Below are positions 9,631 through 18,379 of a DNA stretch of 64,000 nt, in pieces. A model generated the notes under the pieces. The model did not search any database and was not told where the DNA came from. It saw only the letters and a program-made list of their open reading frames with translations. The stretch is taken from the NCBI RefSeq assembly GCF_030929495.1, contig NZ_JAVFWN010000001.1, positions 372,001 to 436,000 on the forward strand. Direction: 5' to 3'. The translations under genes and the position numbers were made by a program. Numbering within the stretch: the stretch's first letter is position 1; each line of letters starts with the position of its first letter. The DNA is from Nocardioides sp. LHD-245. GTDB lineage: Bacteria > Actinomycetota > Actinomycetes > Propionibacteriales > Nocardioidaceae.

Positions 9631-11229
9631 GTGACTGCCACGACCGCACGCCCCGTCGTCCTCATCGCCGAAGAGCTGAGCCCCGCCACCGTGGAGGCGC
9701 TCGGCCCGGACTTCGAGATCCGGCACTGCAACGGCGCGGACCGCGCCGAGCTGCTGCCCGCCATCGCCGACGTCGACGCGATCCTGGTCCGCTCCGCGAC
9801 CAGGGTCGACGCGGAGGCGCTCGCCGTCGCCAGGCGGCTCAAGGTCGTGGCGCGCGCAGGCGTGGGCCTCGACAACGTCGACGTGAAGGCGGCGACCCAG
9901 TCCGGCGTCATGGTCGTCAACGCGCCGACGTCCAACATCATCTCGGCCGCCGAGCTCGCGGTCGCGCTGATGCTCGCGGCCGCCCGCCACGTCTCGCCCG
10001 CCCACGCTGCGCTGCGGGACGGGGAGTGGAAGCGGTCGAAGTACACCGGCATCGAGCTGTTCGAGAAGACCGTCGGCATCGTCGGCCTGGGCCGGATCGG
10101 CGTCCTCGTCGCCCAGCGGCTCGCGGCCTTCGGCATGAACGTCATCGCCTACGACCCCTACGTCCAGGCCGGCCGCGCGGCCCAGGTCGGTGTCCGTCTC
10201 GTCGACCTCGACACGCTGATGGCCGAGTCGGACTTCATGTCGGTCCACCTGCCCAAGACCGCCGAGACCGTCGGCCTCATCGACGCCGACGCGCTCGCCG
10301 GAGCCAAGCCCTCGCTGGTGCTCGTCAACGCCGCGCGTGGCGGCATCGTCGACGAGGACGCCCTCTACGACGCCCTCAAGACCGGCCGGATCGCGGCGGC
10401 CGGCCTCGACGTGTTCGCGAAGGAGCCCTGCACCGACAGCCCGCTCTTCGAGCTCGAGAACGTCGTCGCCACGCCGCACCTCGGCGCCTCGACGGACGAG
10501 GCCCAGGAGAAGGCCGGCATCGCCGTCGCCAAGTCGGTCCGGCTCGCCCTCTCCGGCGAGCTGGTGCCCGACGCCGTCAACGTCCAGGGCGGCGTGATCG
10601 CCGAGGACGTGCGCCCCGGCATCCCGCTCACCGAGAAGCTCGGCCAGATCTTCACCGCGGTCGCCGGCGAGGTCGCCCAGCAGCTCGACGTCGAGGTCAG
10701 CGGCGAGATCGCCGACCACGACGTCAAGGTGCTCGAGCTCGCGGCCCTCAAGGGCGTCTTCGGCAGCGTCGTCGAGGATCAGGTCTCCTACGTCAACGCC
10801 CCGCTGCTGGCGGCCGAGCGCGGCATCGCCGTACGCCTGGTCCTCGACGGCGAGAGCGGTGACCACCGCAACCTGATCACGCTGCGCGGCACGCTCGCCG
10901 ACGGCACCCAGGTGTCGGTGAGCGGCACCCTGGTCGGCATCGCGCAGAAGGAGCGGCTGGTCGAGGTCAACGGCTATGTCGTCGACATCGAGCCCACCGA
11001 GCACCTCGCGTTCTTCACGTACGTCGACCGGCCCGGGATGGTCGGCACCGTCGGCCAGATCCTGGGGGAGGCGGCCGTCAACATCGCCGGGATGCAGGTC
11101 TCCCGCGAGACGAAGGGCGGCGAGGCTCTCGTCGCGCTGTCCGTCGACTCCGCCATCCCCGCCGACGCCCTCGCCCAGATCGAGTCGGCCATCGAGGCGA
11201 CGTCGATCCGCGCGGTCGACCTGGTCTGA
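9631..11229 (+). CDS. serA: D-3-phosphoglycerate dehydrogenase
   Basis: 532 residues, GTG start. It catalyses the first committed step of serine synthesis: 3-phosphoglycerate to 3-phosphohydroxypyruvate, NAD-dependent. Visible are the substrate-domain strand VARAGVGLDNVD, the NAD-binding VGLGRIG near residue 150, the catalytic Arg in VNAARGG, the Glu in FAKEP and the His in TPHLGAST. After the catalytic part come the intervening domain (~315-450) and a C-terminal ACT domain (FFTYVDRPGMVGTVG onward). That is the long SerA form of actinobacteria, usually feedback-inhibited by serine. It is monocistronic. Confidence 0.97.
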   Translation: MTATTARPVVLIAEELSPATVEALGPDFEIRHCNGADRAELLPAIADVDAILVRSATRVDAEALAVARRLKVVARAGVGLDNVDVKAATQSGVMVVNAPTSNIISAAELAVALMLAAARHVSPAHAALRDGEWKRSKYTGIELFEKTVGIVGLGRIGVLVAQRLAAFGMNVIAYDPYVQAGRAAQVGVRLVDLDTLMAESDFMSVHLPKTAETVGLIDADALAGAKPSLVLVNAARGGIVDEDALYDALKTGRIAAAGLDVFAKEPCTDSPLFELENVVATPHLGASTDEAQEKAGIAVAKSVRLALSGELVPDAVNVQGGVIAEDVRPGIPLTEKLGQIFTAVAGEVAQQLDVEVSGEIADHDVKVLELAALKGVFGSVVEDQVSYVNAPLLAAERGIAVRLVLDGESGDHRNLITLRGTLADGTQVSVSGTLVGIAQKERLVEVNGYVVDIEPTEHLAFFTYVDRPGMVGTVGQILGEAAVNIAGMQVSRETKGGEALVALSVDSAIPADALAQIESAIEATSIRAVDLV

Positions 11230-11230
11230 G

Positions 11231-11359
11231 TTGACTTGCCCCGAACTCGCCGTTGAGTTGCCGGATCCTCGCTGTTGAGTTGCCGCCATCTCATGGTCGA
11301 GTTGGCGGCAACTCAAGGGAGACTTCGGGGCAACTCAACGGCGAGGTAGGGGCAACTCA
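11231..11359. repeat. Nested inverted repeats built on TTGAGTTGCC
   Basis: This convergent spacer between serA and the MocR-like gene contains TTGAGTTGCC at 11253 and 11275. Its reverse complement lies at 11307, 11329 and 11350, and a variant TTGACTTGCC at 11231. The inner arms 11276-11288 and 11303-11315 pair perfectly (13 bp). The outer arms 11236-11257 and 11334-11355 pair at 20 of 22 positions. The result is a long nested stem-loop that could serve as a two-way terminator. No mobility genes are nearby. Confidence 0.75.
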
Positions 11360-11366
11360 ACGGGGG

Positions 11367-12824
11367 TCAGGCGACGAGGACCGGCTCGGTGCCTGATGGC
11401 GGCGTCGGCAGGCCGACCCGGCCCGAGGTGACGACCGCCCAGGCGTCCGCGATCCGGCGTACCGCCTCGACGAGCTGCGGAGCGGCGATCGCGTAGGGCA
11501 GCCGGAGGTAGCGGTCGAGCCCGCCCGCGGGAGCGAAGGACGGGCCGGGAGCGAGGAGTACGCCGTGGCGCTCGGCCTCGGTGGACAGGGCCGTCGCCCC
11601 GGCCCGGGGAAGGTGGCACCACAGGACCATCCCCCCGCCGGGCATCCGGAACTCCCAGTCCGGGAGGTGCTCGGCCAGCGCGTCGGTCATCGCGTCGCGC
11701 TGCTCGCGCAGCCGGGCCCGCTGGCCGCGGACGACCGCGTCGAGGTCGCCGGTCAGTAGCCGGGTGAGCACCAGCTGCTCCAGGACGGGGACGCCGAGGT
11801 CGAGGCCGACGCGCGCCCGGGTGAGCCGGTCGACGAGGGCGTGCGGAGCCCGGATCCAGCCCAGTCGCAGGCCGCCCCAGATGCTCTTGCTGGCGCTGCC
11901 GACGCAGATCGACTCCGGCGCGTGGGCGGCGAACGGGGTACCGGCCCCGGCGTCGCCGTCGAGCGGCAGCAGGTAGTGCGCCTCGTCGACGACGGCGACG
12001 GCGTCGGTCCCGGCCAGGAGGCCGGCGTACCGCTCCCGATCCGCCTCGCCCATCACCAGGCCGGTCGGGTTGTGGAAGTCGGGCATCGCGGAGACCAGTC
12101 GCGGCCGGTGCCGCGCCAGGGTGGCGGCGACGGCGTCGAGATCCCACCCGTACGGGTCGAGCGCGATGGTGGCGATCCGGCCGCCTCCCGCCCGCAGCGC
12201 CTGCACGGCGTTGGGATAGGTCGGGGACTCCACCAGCACCCGGTCCCGCGGGCCCGCCAGCGCGCTGCCGACCACGGCCGTCGCCGCGAGCGCGCCGGGC
12301 GTGACGATGATCTGCTCGGGTGCGGTGGGCAGCCCGCGCGCGTCGTACGTCGCGGCGATGGCGGCCTGCAGGTCGGGCATTCCCGCGGGGAAGTAGCCGT
12401 GCCCGCCGAGGTGGGCGGGCAGGTCGGCCGCCGCCTCGGCGTAGACCGCGGCGATGCCCGGGGGAGCCGTGGCGGCCGCGCAGACGAGGTCGATCACGCC
12501 GTTGCCGACGTCGCTGGGCCACAGCGCCCGGTCGAGCGCCCGGATCCGGCCGCCGGGCAGGCGGGTGAAGGTCCCGGCGCCCTGGCGCGCCTCGGCGTAG
12601 GCGGAGTCGCGCAGCACCGCGTACGCGCGGGTGACGGTGGTGCGTGAGACGCCGAGCGCCTCGGTCAGGTCGCGCTCGCTCGGCAGCCGGGTGCCGTAGC
12701 CGATCCGGCCGTCGCCGATCAGCTCGCGCAGCGCGTCGGCGAGGCCGGCGTAGGCGGGGGAGCGGTCGAACCCCTCGACCAGGACGGCGAGCCGGGCGGC
12801 CGACAGCGACGTGGTCTGGTCCAT
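11367..12824 (-). CDS. MocR/PdxR-like regulator (GntR HTH + aminotransferase-like domain)
   Basis: 485 residues from the ATG at 12824; in-frame ATGs also exist at 12833 and 12866. A GntR-type winged helix (RLPSERDLTEALGVSRTTVTRAY) occupies ~25-85. It is followed by a fold-type I aminotransferase-like domain to the end. The PLP-binding Lys is in SASKSIWGGLRLG. Such regulators bind PLP or its adducts and commonly control a divergent neighbour. Here the neighbour is a YczE-like membrane protein, a pairing seen in other genomes. ATTGGA half-sites in the shared spacer are candidate operators. Vitamin B6 control is possible but not shown. Confidence 0.9.
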   Translation of the reverse strand: MDQTTSLSAARLAVLVEGFDRSPAYAGLADALRELIGDGRIGYGTRLPSERDLTEALGVSRTTVTRAYAVLRDSAYAEARQGAGTFTRLPGGRIRALDRALWPSDVGNGVIDLVCAAATAPPGIAAVYAEAAADLPAHLGGHGYFPAGMPDLQAAIAATYDARGLPTAPEQIIVTPGALAATAVVGSALAGPRDRVLVESPTYPNAVQALRAGGGRIATIALDPYGWDLDAVAATLARHRPRLVSAMPDFHNPTGLVMGEADRERYAGLLAGTDAVAVVDEAHYLLPLDGDAGAGTPFAAHAPESICVGSASKSIWGGLRLGWIRAPHALVDRLTRARVGLDLGVPVLEQLVLTRLLTGDLDAVVRGQRARLREQRDAMTDALAEHLPDWEFRMPGGGMVLWCHLPRAGATALSTEAERHGVLLAPGPSFAPAGGLDRYLRLPYAIAAPQLVEAVRRIADAWAVVTSGRVGLPTPPSGTEPVLVA

Positions 12825-12831
12825 GCAGACC

Positions 12832-12867
12832 ATTGGATCACGATTGGCTATTTCTCGACAGTCCAAT
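12832..12867. promoter_or_regulatory. ATTGGA/C half-sites between mocR-like gene and yczE-like gene
   Basis: ATTGGA (12832-12837) and ATTGGC (12843-12848) repeat directly 11 bases apart, one helical turn. The inverted copy TCCAAT follows at 12862-12867. The group fills most of the 61-base spacer between the divergent starts. Spaced half-sites of this kind suit a MocR-type dimer. Confidence 0.4.
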
Positions 12868-12885
12868 CTCGGTCATCCTGGAGCC

Positions 12886-13593
12886 ATGTCCCTCGCCGCC
12901 CCTGCCTCGCGGGTCACCGTCCAGCTCGCCGATCTCGGGCCGGTCGCCCAGCTCCGCGCCGGCCGTCTGCCCCGTCGCCTCGTCCAGCTGTACGTCGGCC
13001 TGTGGCTCTACGGCGTCAGCCTGGCCCTGATGGTGCTCGGCGACATCGGCCTCGCGCCGTGGGACGTGCTGCACTCCGGCTTCATCCGGCACGTGCCGAT
13101 CACGCTCGGGCAGGCCGTCGTGCTGTTCAGCTTCGCGGTGCTGATCCTGTGGATCCCGCTGCGCGAGAAGCCCGGTCTCGGCACCATCTCCAACGCGATC
13201 GTGGTCGGCGTCGCGGCCGACGCCACGCTCTCGATGTTCGACGCGCCCGACCACATCGCCGCCCGGATCGCGCTGACGGCCGGCGGCATCCTGCTCTGCG
13301 GCCTCGCCACCGCCCTCTACATCGGCGCCCAGCTCGGACGTGGCCCGCGCGACGGCCTGATGACCGGCCTCGCGCGTCGTACCGGACTCTCGATCCGGCT
13401 GGTCCGCACCGGGATCGAGGTCACTGTCGTCGTGATCGGCGTGCTCCTCGGCGGCACCCTGGGCCTCGGCACGGTCGTCTACGCCCTCACCATCGGCCCC
13501 GTCGCGCAGTGGATGATGCCGTGGTTCATCGTGGCCCTGCCGTCGTCGCAGGTCGGTGGGATCCCTGGTCCGGACCCTGAATTGCCCCACTGA
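12886..13593 (+). CDS. YczE/YyaS/YitT-like membrane protein
   Basis: 235 residues with about five membrane segments, beginning near residue 40 (YVGLWLYGVSLALMVLGDIGLAPWDVLHSG). The GLAPWDVLHSG loop and the later GARLGRGPRDGLMTGL-like segment (here QLGRGPRDGLMTGLARRTG) are characteristic of the YczE group. The start ATG 12886 has GGAG just upstream. No biochemical function is established for the family. The divergent MocR-like regulator suggests regulation by, and perhaps transport of, a PLP-related or amine compound; this is inference. Confidence 0.82.
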   Translation: MSLAAPASRVTVQLADLGPVAQLRAGRLPRRLVQLYVGLWLYGVSLALMVLGDIGLAPWDVLHSGFIRHVPITLGQAVVLFSFAVLILWIPLREKPGLGTISNAIVVGVAADATLSMFDAPDHIAARIALTAGGILLCGLATALYIGAQLGRGPRDGLMTGLARRTGLSIRLVRTGIEVTVVVIGVLLGGTLGLGTVVYALTIGPVAQWMMPWFIVALPSSQVGGIPGPDPELPH

Positions 13594-13633
13594 CCCTGCA
13601 TGAGGCGGGGGTTCGCTGGATAGGCTCGGGGCC

Positions 13634-14863
13634 ATGACCACCGACGGTTCCCCGGCTGCCGCGCCCGAGCCCACCCCGCTCGCCCCTCCCGAGCCCGCGA
13701 TCACGCTGACCGCACCGGAGGCTCCCGCCCCGGTCGTGGAGACGCAGGCGCCCAAGATGGCACCGCAGGTCGAGGCGACCATGGTGCCCGAGCTCGACGC
13801 CAAGGTCGACAACTTCCTGACCTCGCTGACGTCCACGAAGGCGGGCAGCCCGGAGTTCGCCAAGCAGGCCGAGAACGTCCGCACCATGGGCGACGCCGAC
13901 ATCCGCAAGGCGGCCGAGACGTCCAACCGGATGCTCGACAAGCCGGTCACCGCGCTCAAGTCGGGGGGCATCGCCCAGGGCTCGACCGTCGGCAAGACGC
14001 TGCTCGAGCTGCGTCGTACGGTCGAGGACCTCGACCCGGGCCAGGCGACCGGCGTGAAGAAGTGGTGGGACAAGCTGCCCTTCAACGACAAGATCGAGGA
14101 CTACTTCCGCAAGTACCAGTCCTCGCAGAGCCAGCTCAACGGCATCCTGCACTCGCTGCGCAGCGGCCAGGACGAGCTCACCCGCGACAACGTCGCGCTG
14201 AACCTGGAGAAGACCAACCTCTGGGGCGTGATGGGCCGCCTCAACCAGTACATCTACGTCGCGGAGAAGCTCGACGCGAAGCTGTCGGCCAAGATCGCCG
14301 AGCTGGAGCTGAGCGACCCCGAGACCGCCAAGACGCTGTCGCAGGACGTGCTCTTCTATGTCCGGCAGAAGCACCAGGACCTGCTCACCCAGCTCGCGGT
14401 GTCGATCCAGGCCTACCTGGCGATCGACATCATCATCAAGAACAACATCGAGCTGATCAAGGGCGTCGACCGGGCCACGACGACGACCATCTCCGCCCTG
14501 CGCACGGCGGTCATCGTCGCCCAGGCGCTGAGCAACCAGAAGCTGGTCCTCGACCAGATCACGGCGCTCAACACGACGACCTCGGCGATGATCCAGCGCA
14601 CCTCGGAGATGCTCAAGGAGAACTCCGCGGCGATCCAGGAGCAGGCCGCGTCCTCGACCATCGGCATCGAGCAGCTGCAGGCGGCGTTCGCCAACATCTA
14701 CGCCACCATGGACTCGATCGACGAGTTCAAGCTCAAGGCGCTCGACAACATGTCGACCACGATCGGCGTCCTCGAGAACGAGGTCCAGAAGTCGAAGGCC
14801 TATCTCGACCGGGTCCAGCAGCACGACGCGCGCAACGCCGCCGGCACGCTGGACATCGGCTGA
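13634..14863 (+). CDS. telA: TelA/KlaA-type toxic anion resistance protein
   Basis: 409 residues. A Pro/Ala-rich, probably disordered N-terminus (to ~45) is followed by an all-helical TelA domain: FLTSLTSTKAGSPEFAKQAENVRTMG, then KWWDKLPFNDKIEDYFRKYQSSQ, then long helices to the C-terminus. There is no signal or membrane segment, so it is cytosolic. TelA proteins were named for tellurite resistance but occur widely in stress-linked signalling clusters together with vWA, kinase and phosphatase genes. No TerD, TerB or TerC is encoded here. It heads a ten-gene run, with 41 bases to the next gene. I infer a scaffold or envelope-stress role within that system. Confidence 0.92.
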   Translation: MTTDGSPAAAPEPTPLAPPEPAITLTAPEAPAPVVETQAPKMAPQVEATMVPELDAKVDNFLTSLTSTKAGSPEFAKQAENVRTMGDADIRKAAETSNRMLDKPVTALKSGGIAQGSTVGKTLLELRRTVEDLDPGQATGVKKWWDKLPFNDKIEDYFRKYQSSQSQLNGILHSLRSGQDELTRDNVALNLEKTNLWGVMGRLNQYIYVAEKLDAKLSAKIAELELSDPETAKTLSQDVLFYVRQKHQDLLTQLAVSIQAYLAIDIIIKNNIELIKGVDRATTTTISALRTAVIVAQALSNQKLVLDQITALNTTTSAMIQRTSEMLKENSAAIQEQAASSTIGIEQLQAAFANIYATMDSIDEFKLKALDNMSTTIGVLENEVQKSKAYLDRVQQHDARNAAGTLDIG

Positions 14864-14904
14864 GTCCCGGGAGACAGGACGAGGCTGATGGTTTCGAGGT
14901 TGGG

Positions 14905-15420
14905 GTGGGGCTGAGGTCGTGGTGGCGCAGATCTCGGGAGACGGCGCAGGAGCCGGCGTACGTCGTGCCGCCGGCACCGACCGAGCAGGACATCCGCGCG
15001 GCACTGAACCAGGTGTACGCCATGCTCACCGACAACAACGCCCCGCCGGTCGTGGTGTCGCGTGTGCAACGGATCGCGCGCACGATCAACCAGACCCTGC
15101 CGCGGCTGAGCCAGCTCGGGCTGGGCAGTGAGGAGAGCTACTCGGTGGTCGCGACGGCCACCGACTATCTCCCCGAGGCGCTGCAGTCCTACCTCCGGCT
15201 GCCGCGCGACTGGGCCGACACCCGGCCGATCGACGGGCCGAAGACCGCACTGCTCATCCTCATCGAGGCCCTCGAGCTGCTCGGCGTGACGATGGACCAG
15301 ATCCTCGACGCCGCCAATCGCGCCGACGCCCAGGCGTTGATCGCGCACAGCCGCTTCCTCGACGCCAAGTTCGGCCACTCGTCCTCGGGCGGCCCCGACC
15401 TCACGCTAGGTGCTCCATGA
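14905..15420 (+). CDS. Unknown 171-aa protein of the TelA-PknG operon
   Basis: The GTG start at 14905 has GAGG upstream; the next gene begins inside its stop (ATGA). A basic, Trp-containing N-terminus (LRSWWRRSR) precedes a Pro-rich linker. A helical domain from ~30 to 160 follows, with DIRAALNQVYAMLTDN, RVQRIARTINQTLPRL and LILIEALELLGVTMDQIL. No signal, membrane segment or catalytic motif is visible. I do not recognise the family. Its place between TelA and the AAA+ ATPase suggests an adaptor or membrane-surface partner of TelA; the basic aromatic N-terminus could touch lipid. Confidence 0.78.
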   Translation: MGLRSWWRRSRETAQEPAYVVPPAPTEQDIRAALNQVYAMLTDNNAPPVVVSRVQRIARTINQTLPRLSQLGLGSEESYSVVATATDYLPEALQSYLRLPRDWADTRPIDGPKTALLILIEALELLGVTMDQILDAANRADAQALIAHSRFLDAKFGHSSSGGPDLTLGAP

Positions 15421-17096
15421 CGACCCTCACCGAAGCCCTCGACGCCCTCGTCGTCGCGGCCCGCGCCGCCGGGCTCGACGAGACGGTCGCCCGTGCCGAG
15501 GGCGAGGCCGTCGCGGCCACCGTGTCCGAGCGCTCCCGGGGCGCCTTCGTCGACTGGTGCGCGCAGACCGGACGCGAGCGCTCGGCGGAGGAGCACATGC
15601 TCGCCGCCAAGCGCGGCAACAGGTTCCGTGCCGGTCCCACCCCCCTGATGTCCCAGCTGCTGCTGGAGAGGTCCGCGGAGTCGGCGGACTACGCCGGCGC
15701 GCTGGCCGATGTGGCCATCGCCGGCTCGCGGCTGGGGGAGCCCGGTCCCGATGCCATCGGTGCGGCCACGACCGTCACGACCGCTCAGCTCGGGGGCTCG
15801 ACCGGCCCGGCCCGCGGCCTCACGCCGCCCGCCGATTCGCCGGGGGCCTTCGACCTGCCCGCGCGCCAGCCGGTGCCCGGGCTGGGCGACCAGATGCTCG
15901 ACCAGGTACGTCGCGTCGGTGAGCAGGTACGCCGCCAGCTGGGTGCCCTCGACAACGCCGTCCCGAGCCTGCCGGGCGACCCCGCCGTCGACCCCGCCGC
16001 TGGCTCCGGCATCGGTTCCGGCATCGGCGGCGACGGCGGCACGCCGACGGATGCACCGCGGCCCGCCGACGGCGTACAGACCCAGGCGGCGGAGCCGGCG
16101 ACGCCACCGGTGGAGGAGGCGAAGCCCGAGGAGCCGACCAAGACGGTCGAGGAGCTGCTCGCCGAGCTCGACGGGCTGATCGGGCTGGCCAACGTCAAGG
16201 GCGAGATCCACCGCCAGGCGGCCGTGCTGCGGGTCGAGGGCCTGCGCAAGCAGGCCGGCCTGGAGAGCCCGACGATCACCCGGCACCTGGTCTTCAACGG
16301 CAACCCCGGCACCGGCAAGACCACGGTCGCGCGCCTCGTCGCGGGCATCTACCGCGCGCTGGGCCTGCTCTCCAAGGGCCAGCTGGTCGAGGTGGACCGC
16401 TCCGAGCTGGTCGCCGGCTATCTCGGCCAGACCGCCGCCAAGACGGTGGAGGTCGTGAAGTCGGCCGAGGGCGGCGTGCTGTTCATCGACGAGGCGTACT
16501 CGCTGTCGGGTGACCAGTACGGCAAGGAGGCCATCGACACCCTGGTCAAGGAGATGGAGGACAAGCGCGACGACCTCGTGGTCATCGTCGCCGGCTACCC
16601 GCTCCCCATGGCCATCTTCATCTCCGAGAACCCGGGTCTGGAGAGCCGGTTCCGGACCACCATCGACTTCGCCGACTACACCGACGACGAGCTCGCCGCG
16701 ATCTTCGCCTCCATGGTCGAGGGTGCCGACTACGACGCCGGAGAGCCCGTCCTGACTCGCCTGCGCGAGATCCTCGCGGCCACCGAGCGGGGACCGTCCT
16801 TCGGCAACGCCCGCTTCGTGCGCAACCTGATGGAGGCCGCGATCGGCCACCACGCCTGGCGACTGCGCGAGGTCACCGAGCCGACGCTGGAGCAGCTACG
16901 GGCTCTTGAGCCCGAGGATCTCGTCGTGGACCCCAACGGCCAGCCCGCCTCCGCGGGCGAGGGCCAGGACGCGGGCGAGGTCGTCGCCCCCGCCGACGCA
17001 CCGCCCGCCGAACCGGTCGACCCGTTCGGCGACGACGCCACGACCGCCCGTACGCCGATGGACCCCGAGGCCGAGACCCCCCAGGAGGAGTCGTGA
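15417..17096 (+). CDS. AAA+ ATPase of the CbxX/CfxQ (SpoVK/EccA-like) family
   Basis: 559 residues. Residues ~1-150 are a helical N-domain, and ~150-245 a Pro/Ala/Gly-rich linker. The AAA+ module begins at ~250 (ELLAELDGLIGLANVKGEI). Walker A GNPGTGKTT is at 295-303 and Walker B VLFIDEA at 354-360. They are followed by sensor 1 (VIVAGY), the arginine-finger region (GLESRFRTTIDF) and the lid (FGNARFVRNLMEAA). The acidic C-terminal tail has several Thr-Pro/Thr-Ala sites. CbxX-type ATPases remodel partner proteins, such as Rubisco activase and EccA of type VII secretion. No secretion or Rubisco genes are present, so its target is probably another member of this operon. Confidence 0.9.
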   Translation: MTTLTEALDALVVAARAAGLDETVARAEGEAVAATVSERSRGAFVDWCAQTGRERSAEEHMLAAKRGNRFRAGPTPLMSQLLLERSAESADYAGALADVAIAGSRLGEPGPDAIGAATTVTTAQLGGSTGPARGLTPPADSPGAFDLPARQPVPGLGDQMLDQVRRVGEQVRRQLGALDNAVPSLPGDPAVDPAAGSGIGSGIGGDGGTPTDAPRPADGVQTQAAEPATPPVEEAKPEEPTKTVEELLAELDGLIGLANVKGEIHRQAAVLRVEGLRKQAGLESPTITRHLVFNGNPGTGKTTVARLVAGIYRALGLLSKGQLVEVDRSELVAGYLGQTAAKTVEVVKSAEGGVLFIDEAYSLSGDQYGKEAIDTLVKEMEDKRDDLVVIVAGYPLPMAIFISENPGLESRFRTTIDFADYTDDELAAIFASMVEGADYDAGEPVLTRLREILAATERGPSFGNARFVRNLMEAAIGHHAWRLREVTEPTLEQLRALEPEDLVVDPNGQPASAGEGQDAGEVVAPADAPPAEPVDPFGDDATTARTPMDPEAETPQEES

Positions 17097-18379
17097 GCCA
17101 GACCGCAACCCCCGCGGCCGCCCCACCGCCGCCCGCCACCGCACCGGCCCCCGCCGCGCCGGCGCCGGCAGGGGCAGCCCAGCCCGCCCCGTCGTACGTC
17201 GACACACCGGCGCTGCTCAACCGCTGGCAGCTGATCGGCATGAGCGTGGCCATCGTGTTCGGCATCGTGAGCGCGCTGCTGCAGTTCGTCGGCTGGCAGG
17301 CCGACGGGCGCGCGGCCGACGACACCGAGCAGCTGGTGCGGGTCCAGGAGATCCAGTCGTCCCTCCTGCGTGCGGATGCTCTTGCCACCAACGCCTTCCT
17401 GGTCGGCGGCCTCGAGAACACCGACCAGCGTGCGGAGTACGACGAGGCCATCGACGGGGTGCTGCGCCGGATCGCGGACGCCGCCGAGGCGCAGCCGGCC
17501 GACCGCAGGGCGCTGGCCACGCTCAACGAGCTGGTCGACGACTACGCGACCTACATCGCCCAGGCCCGAGCCAACAACCGGCAGGGCTTCCCGGTGGGCG
17601 CCGGCTACCAGACCACGGCCAGCGACCAGCTCCGGAACGAGGCGATCCCGGTGCTGGATGCGTTGGTCGAGGCCAACACCGACCGCGCCGACGGGGCGAT
17701 GAACGGGCAGCACCCGGTCTGGCTCCTCCTCCTCGGGATCCTCGTGCTCGCCGCGCTGTGGTGGCTCAACCGGGAGCTGGCGCGCACCTTCCGCCGACGT
17801 TTCAACAAGGGGCTGGCCATCGCTGCGGCGATCGTCGCCGCGGTGACTCTGGTGACGGTCGTCGGGGCGTGGCTCAGGGACAACTCGAACGACTCGCTGC
17901 GGGACGGAGAGTTCGCGGAGGCCGTCTCCAGCGCCACCGCACGGACCGCCGCCAACGACGCCAAGGCCAACGAGAGCCTTCGGCTGATCAAGCGAGGGTC
18001 GGGGGCGGACAACGAGAAGACCTGGGGCGAGAAGGCCCAGGTGGTCGAGAAGAATGTGCCCGCGGACGACATCGGCGAGTGGAACACCTACGCCGAGCGC
18101 CACCAGCAGATCGTGGAGCTCGACGACTCCAACCGTTGGGAGGAGGCCGTGGTCATCGCCACGTCGGTCGACGAGAGCACAGGCGCCACGGCGCCGTTCG
18201 ACCGCTTCGACGAGATGTTGGCCAAGGACGTCGAGAAGGCCAGTGCGAGCGCGATCGACGACCTGCGCAGTGGACGATGGCTCGCGCTCGTTCTCAGCGG
18301 GTTGACCGTGCTGCTGGGCGTCGCCGCCGCGGTGAGCGTTGCCCGAGGTATCGGCGAGCGACGGAGGGAGTTCTCATGA
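17093..18379 (+). CDS. glnX: GlnX-like four-helix membrane signal transducer
   Basis: 428 residues. A Pro/Ala-rich cytosolic N-terminus (1-40) precedes four membrane segments at about 45-68, 207-223, 240-260 and 397-417. Two helical extracytoplasmic domains lie between segments 1-2 and 3-4, resembling chemoreceptor sensing bundles. The topology and the position immediately before a GlnH-like lipoprotein, with PknG downstream, match the mycobacterial/corynebacterial GlnX-GlnH-PknG pathway. There GlnX relays amino-acid occupancy of GlnH across the membrane to PknG. Identification rests on architecture and synteny rather than a sequence motif. GTGA overlap with the AAA+ gene, ATGA with glnH. Confidence 0.8.
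   Translation: MSQTATPAAAPPPPATAPAPAAPAPAGAAQPAPSYVDTPALLNRWQLIGMSVAIVFGIVSALLQFVGWQADGRAADDTEQLVRVQEIQSSLLRADALATNAFLVGGLENTDQRAEYDEAIDGVLRRIADAAEAQPADRRALATLNELVDDYATYIAQARANNRQGFPVGAGYQTTASDQLRNEAIPVLDALVEANTDRADGAMNGQHPVWLLLLGILVLAALWWLNRELARTFRRRFNKGLAIAAAIVAAVTLVTVVGAWLRDNSNDSLRDGEFAEAVSSATARTAANDAKANESLRLIKRGSGADNEKTWGEKAQVVEKNVPADDIGEWNTYAERHQQIVELDDSNRWEEAVVIATSVDESTGATAPFDRFDEMLAKDVEKASASAIDDLRSGRWLALVLSGLTVLLGVAAAVSVARGIGERRREFS

Noticed and set aside
8125..11316. 1063-codon open frame antisense to efeB and serA
   Set aside because: Shadow of high third-position GC. The opposite strand encodes full-length EfeB and SerA with all motifs; the antisense reading is low-complexity.
11231..11359. 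CRISPR array
   Set aside because: The repeats are about 10 bases, occur in both orientations and have no uniform spacers; no cas genes are nearby.
14062..15420. Longer reading of the 14905 gene starting inside telA
   Set aside because: The upstream part is telA in another frame and is low-complexity; GTG 14905 has its own ribosome site.
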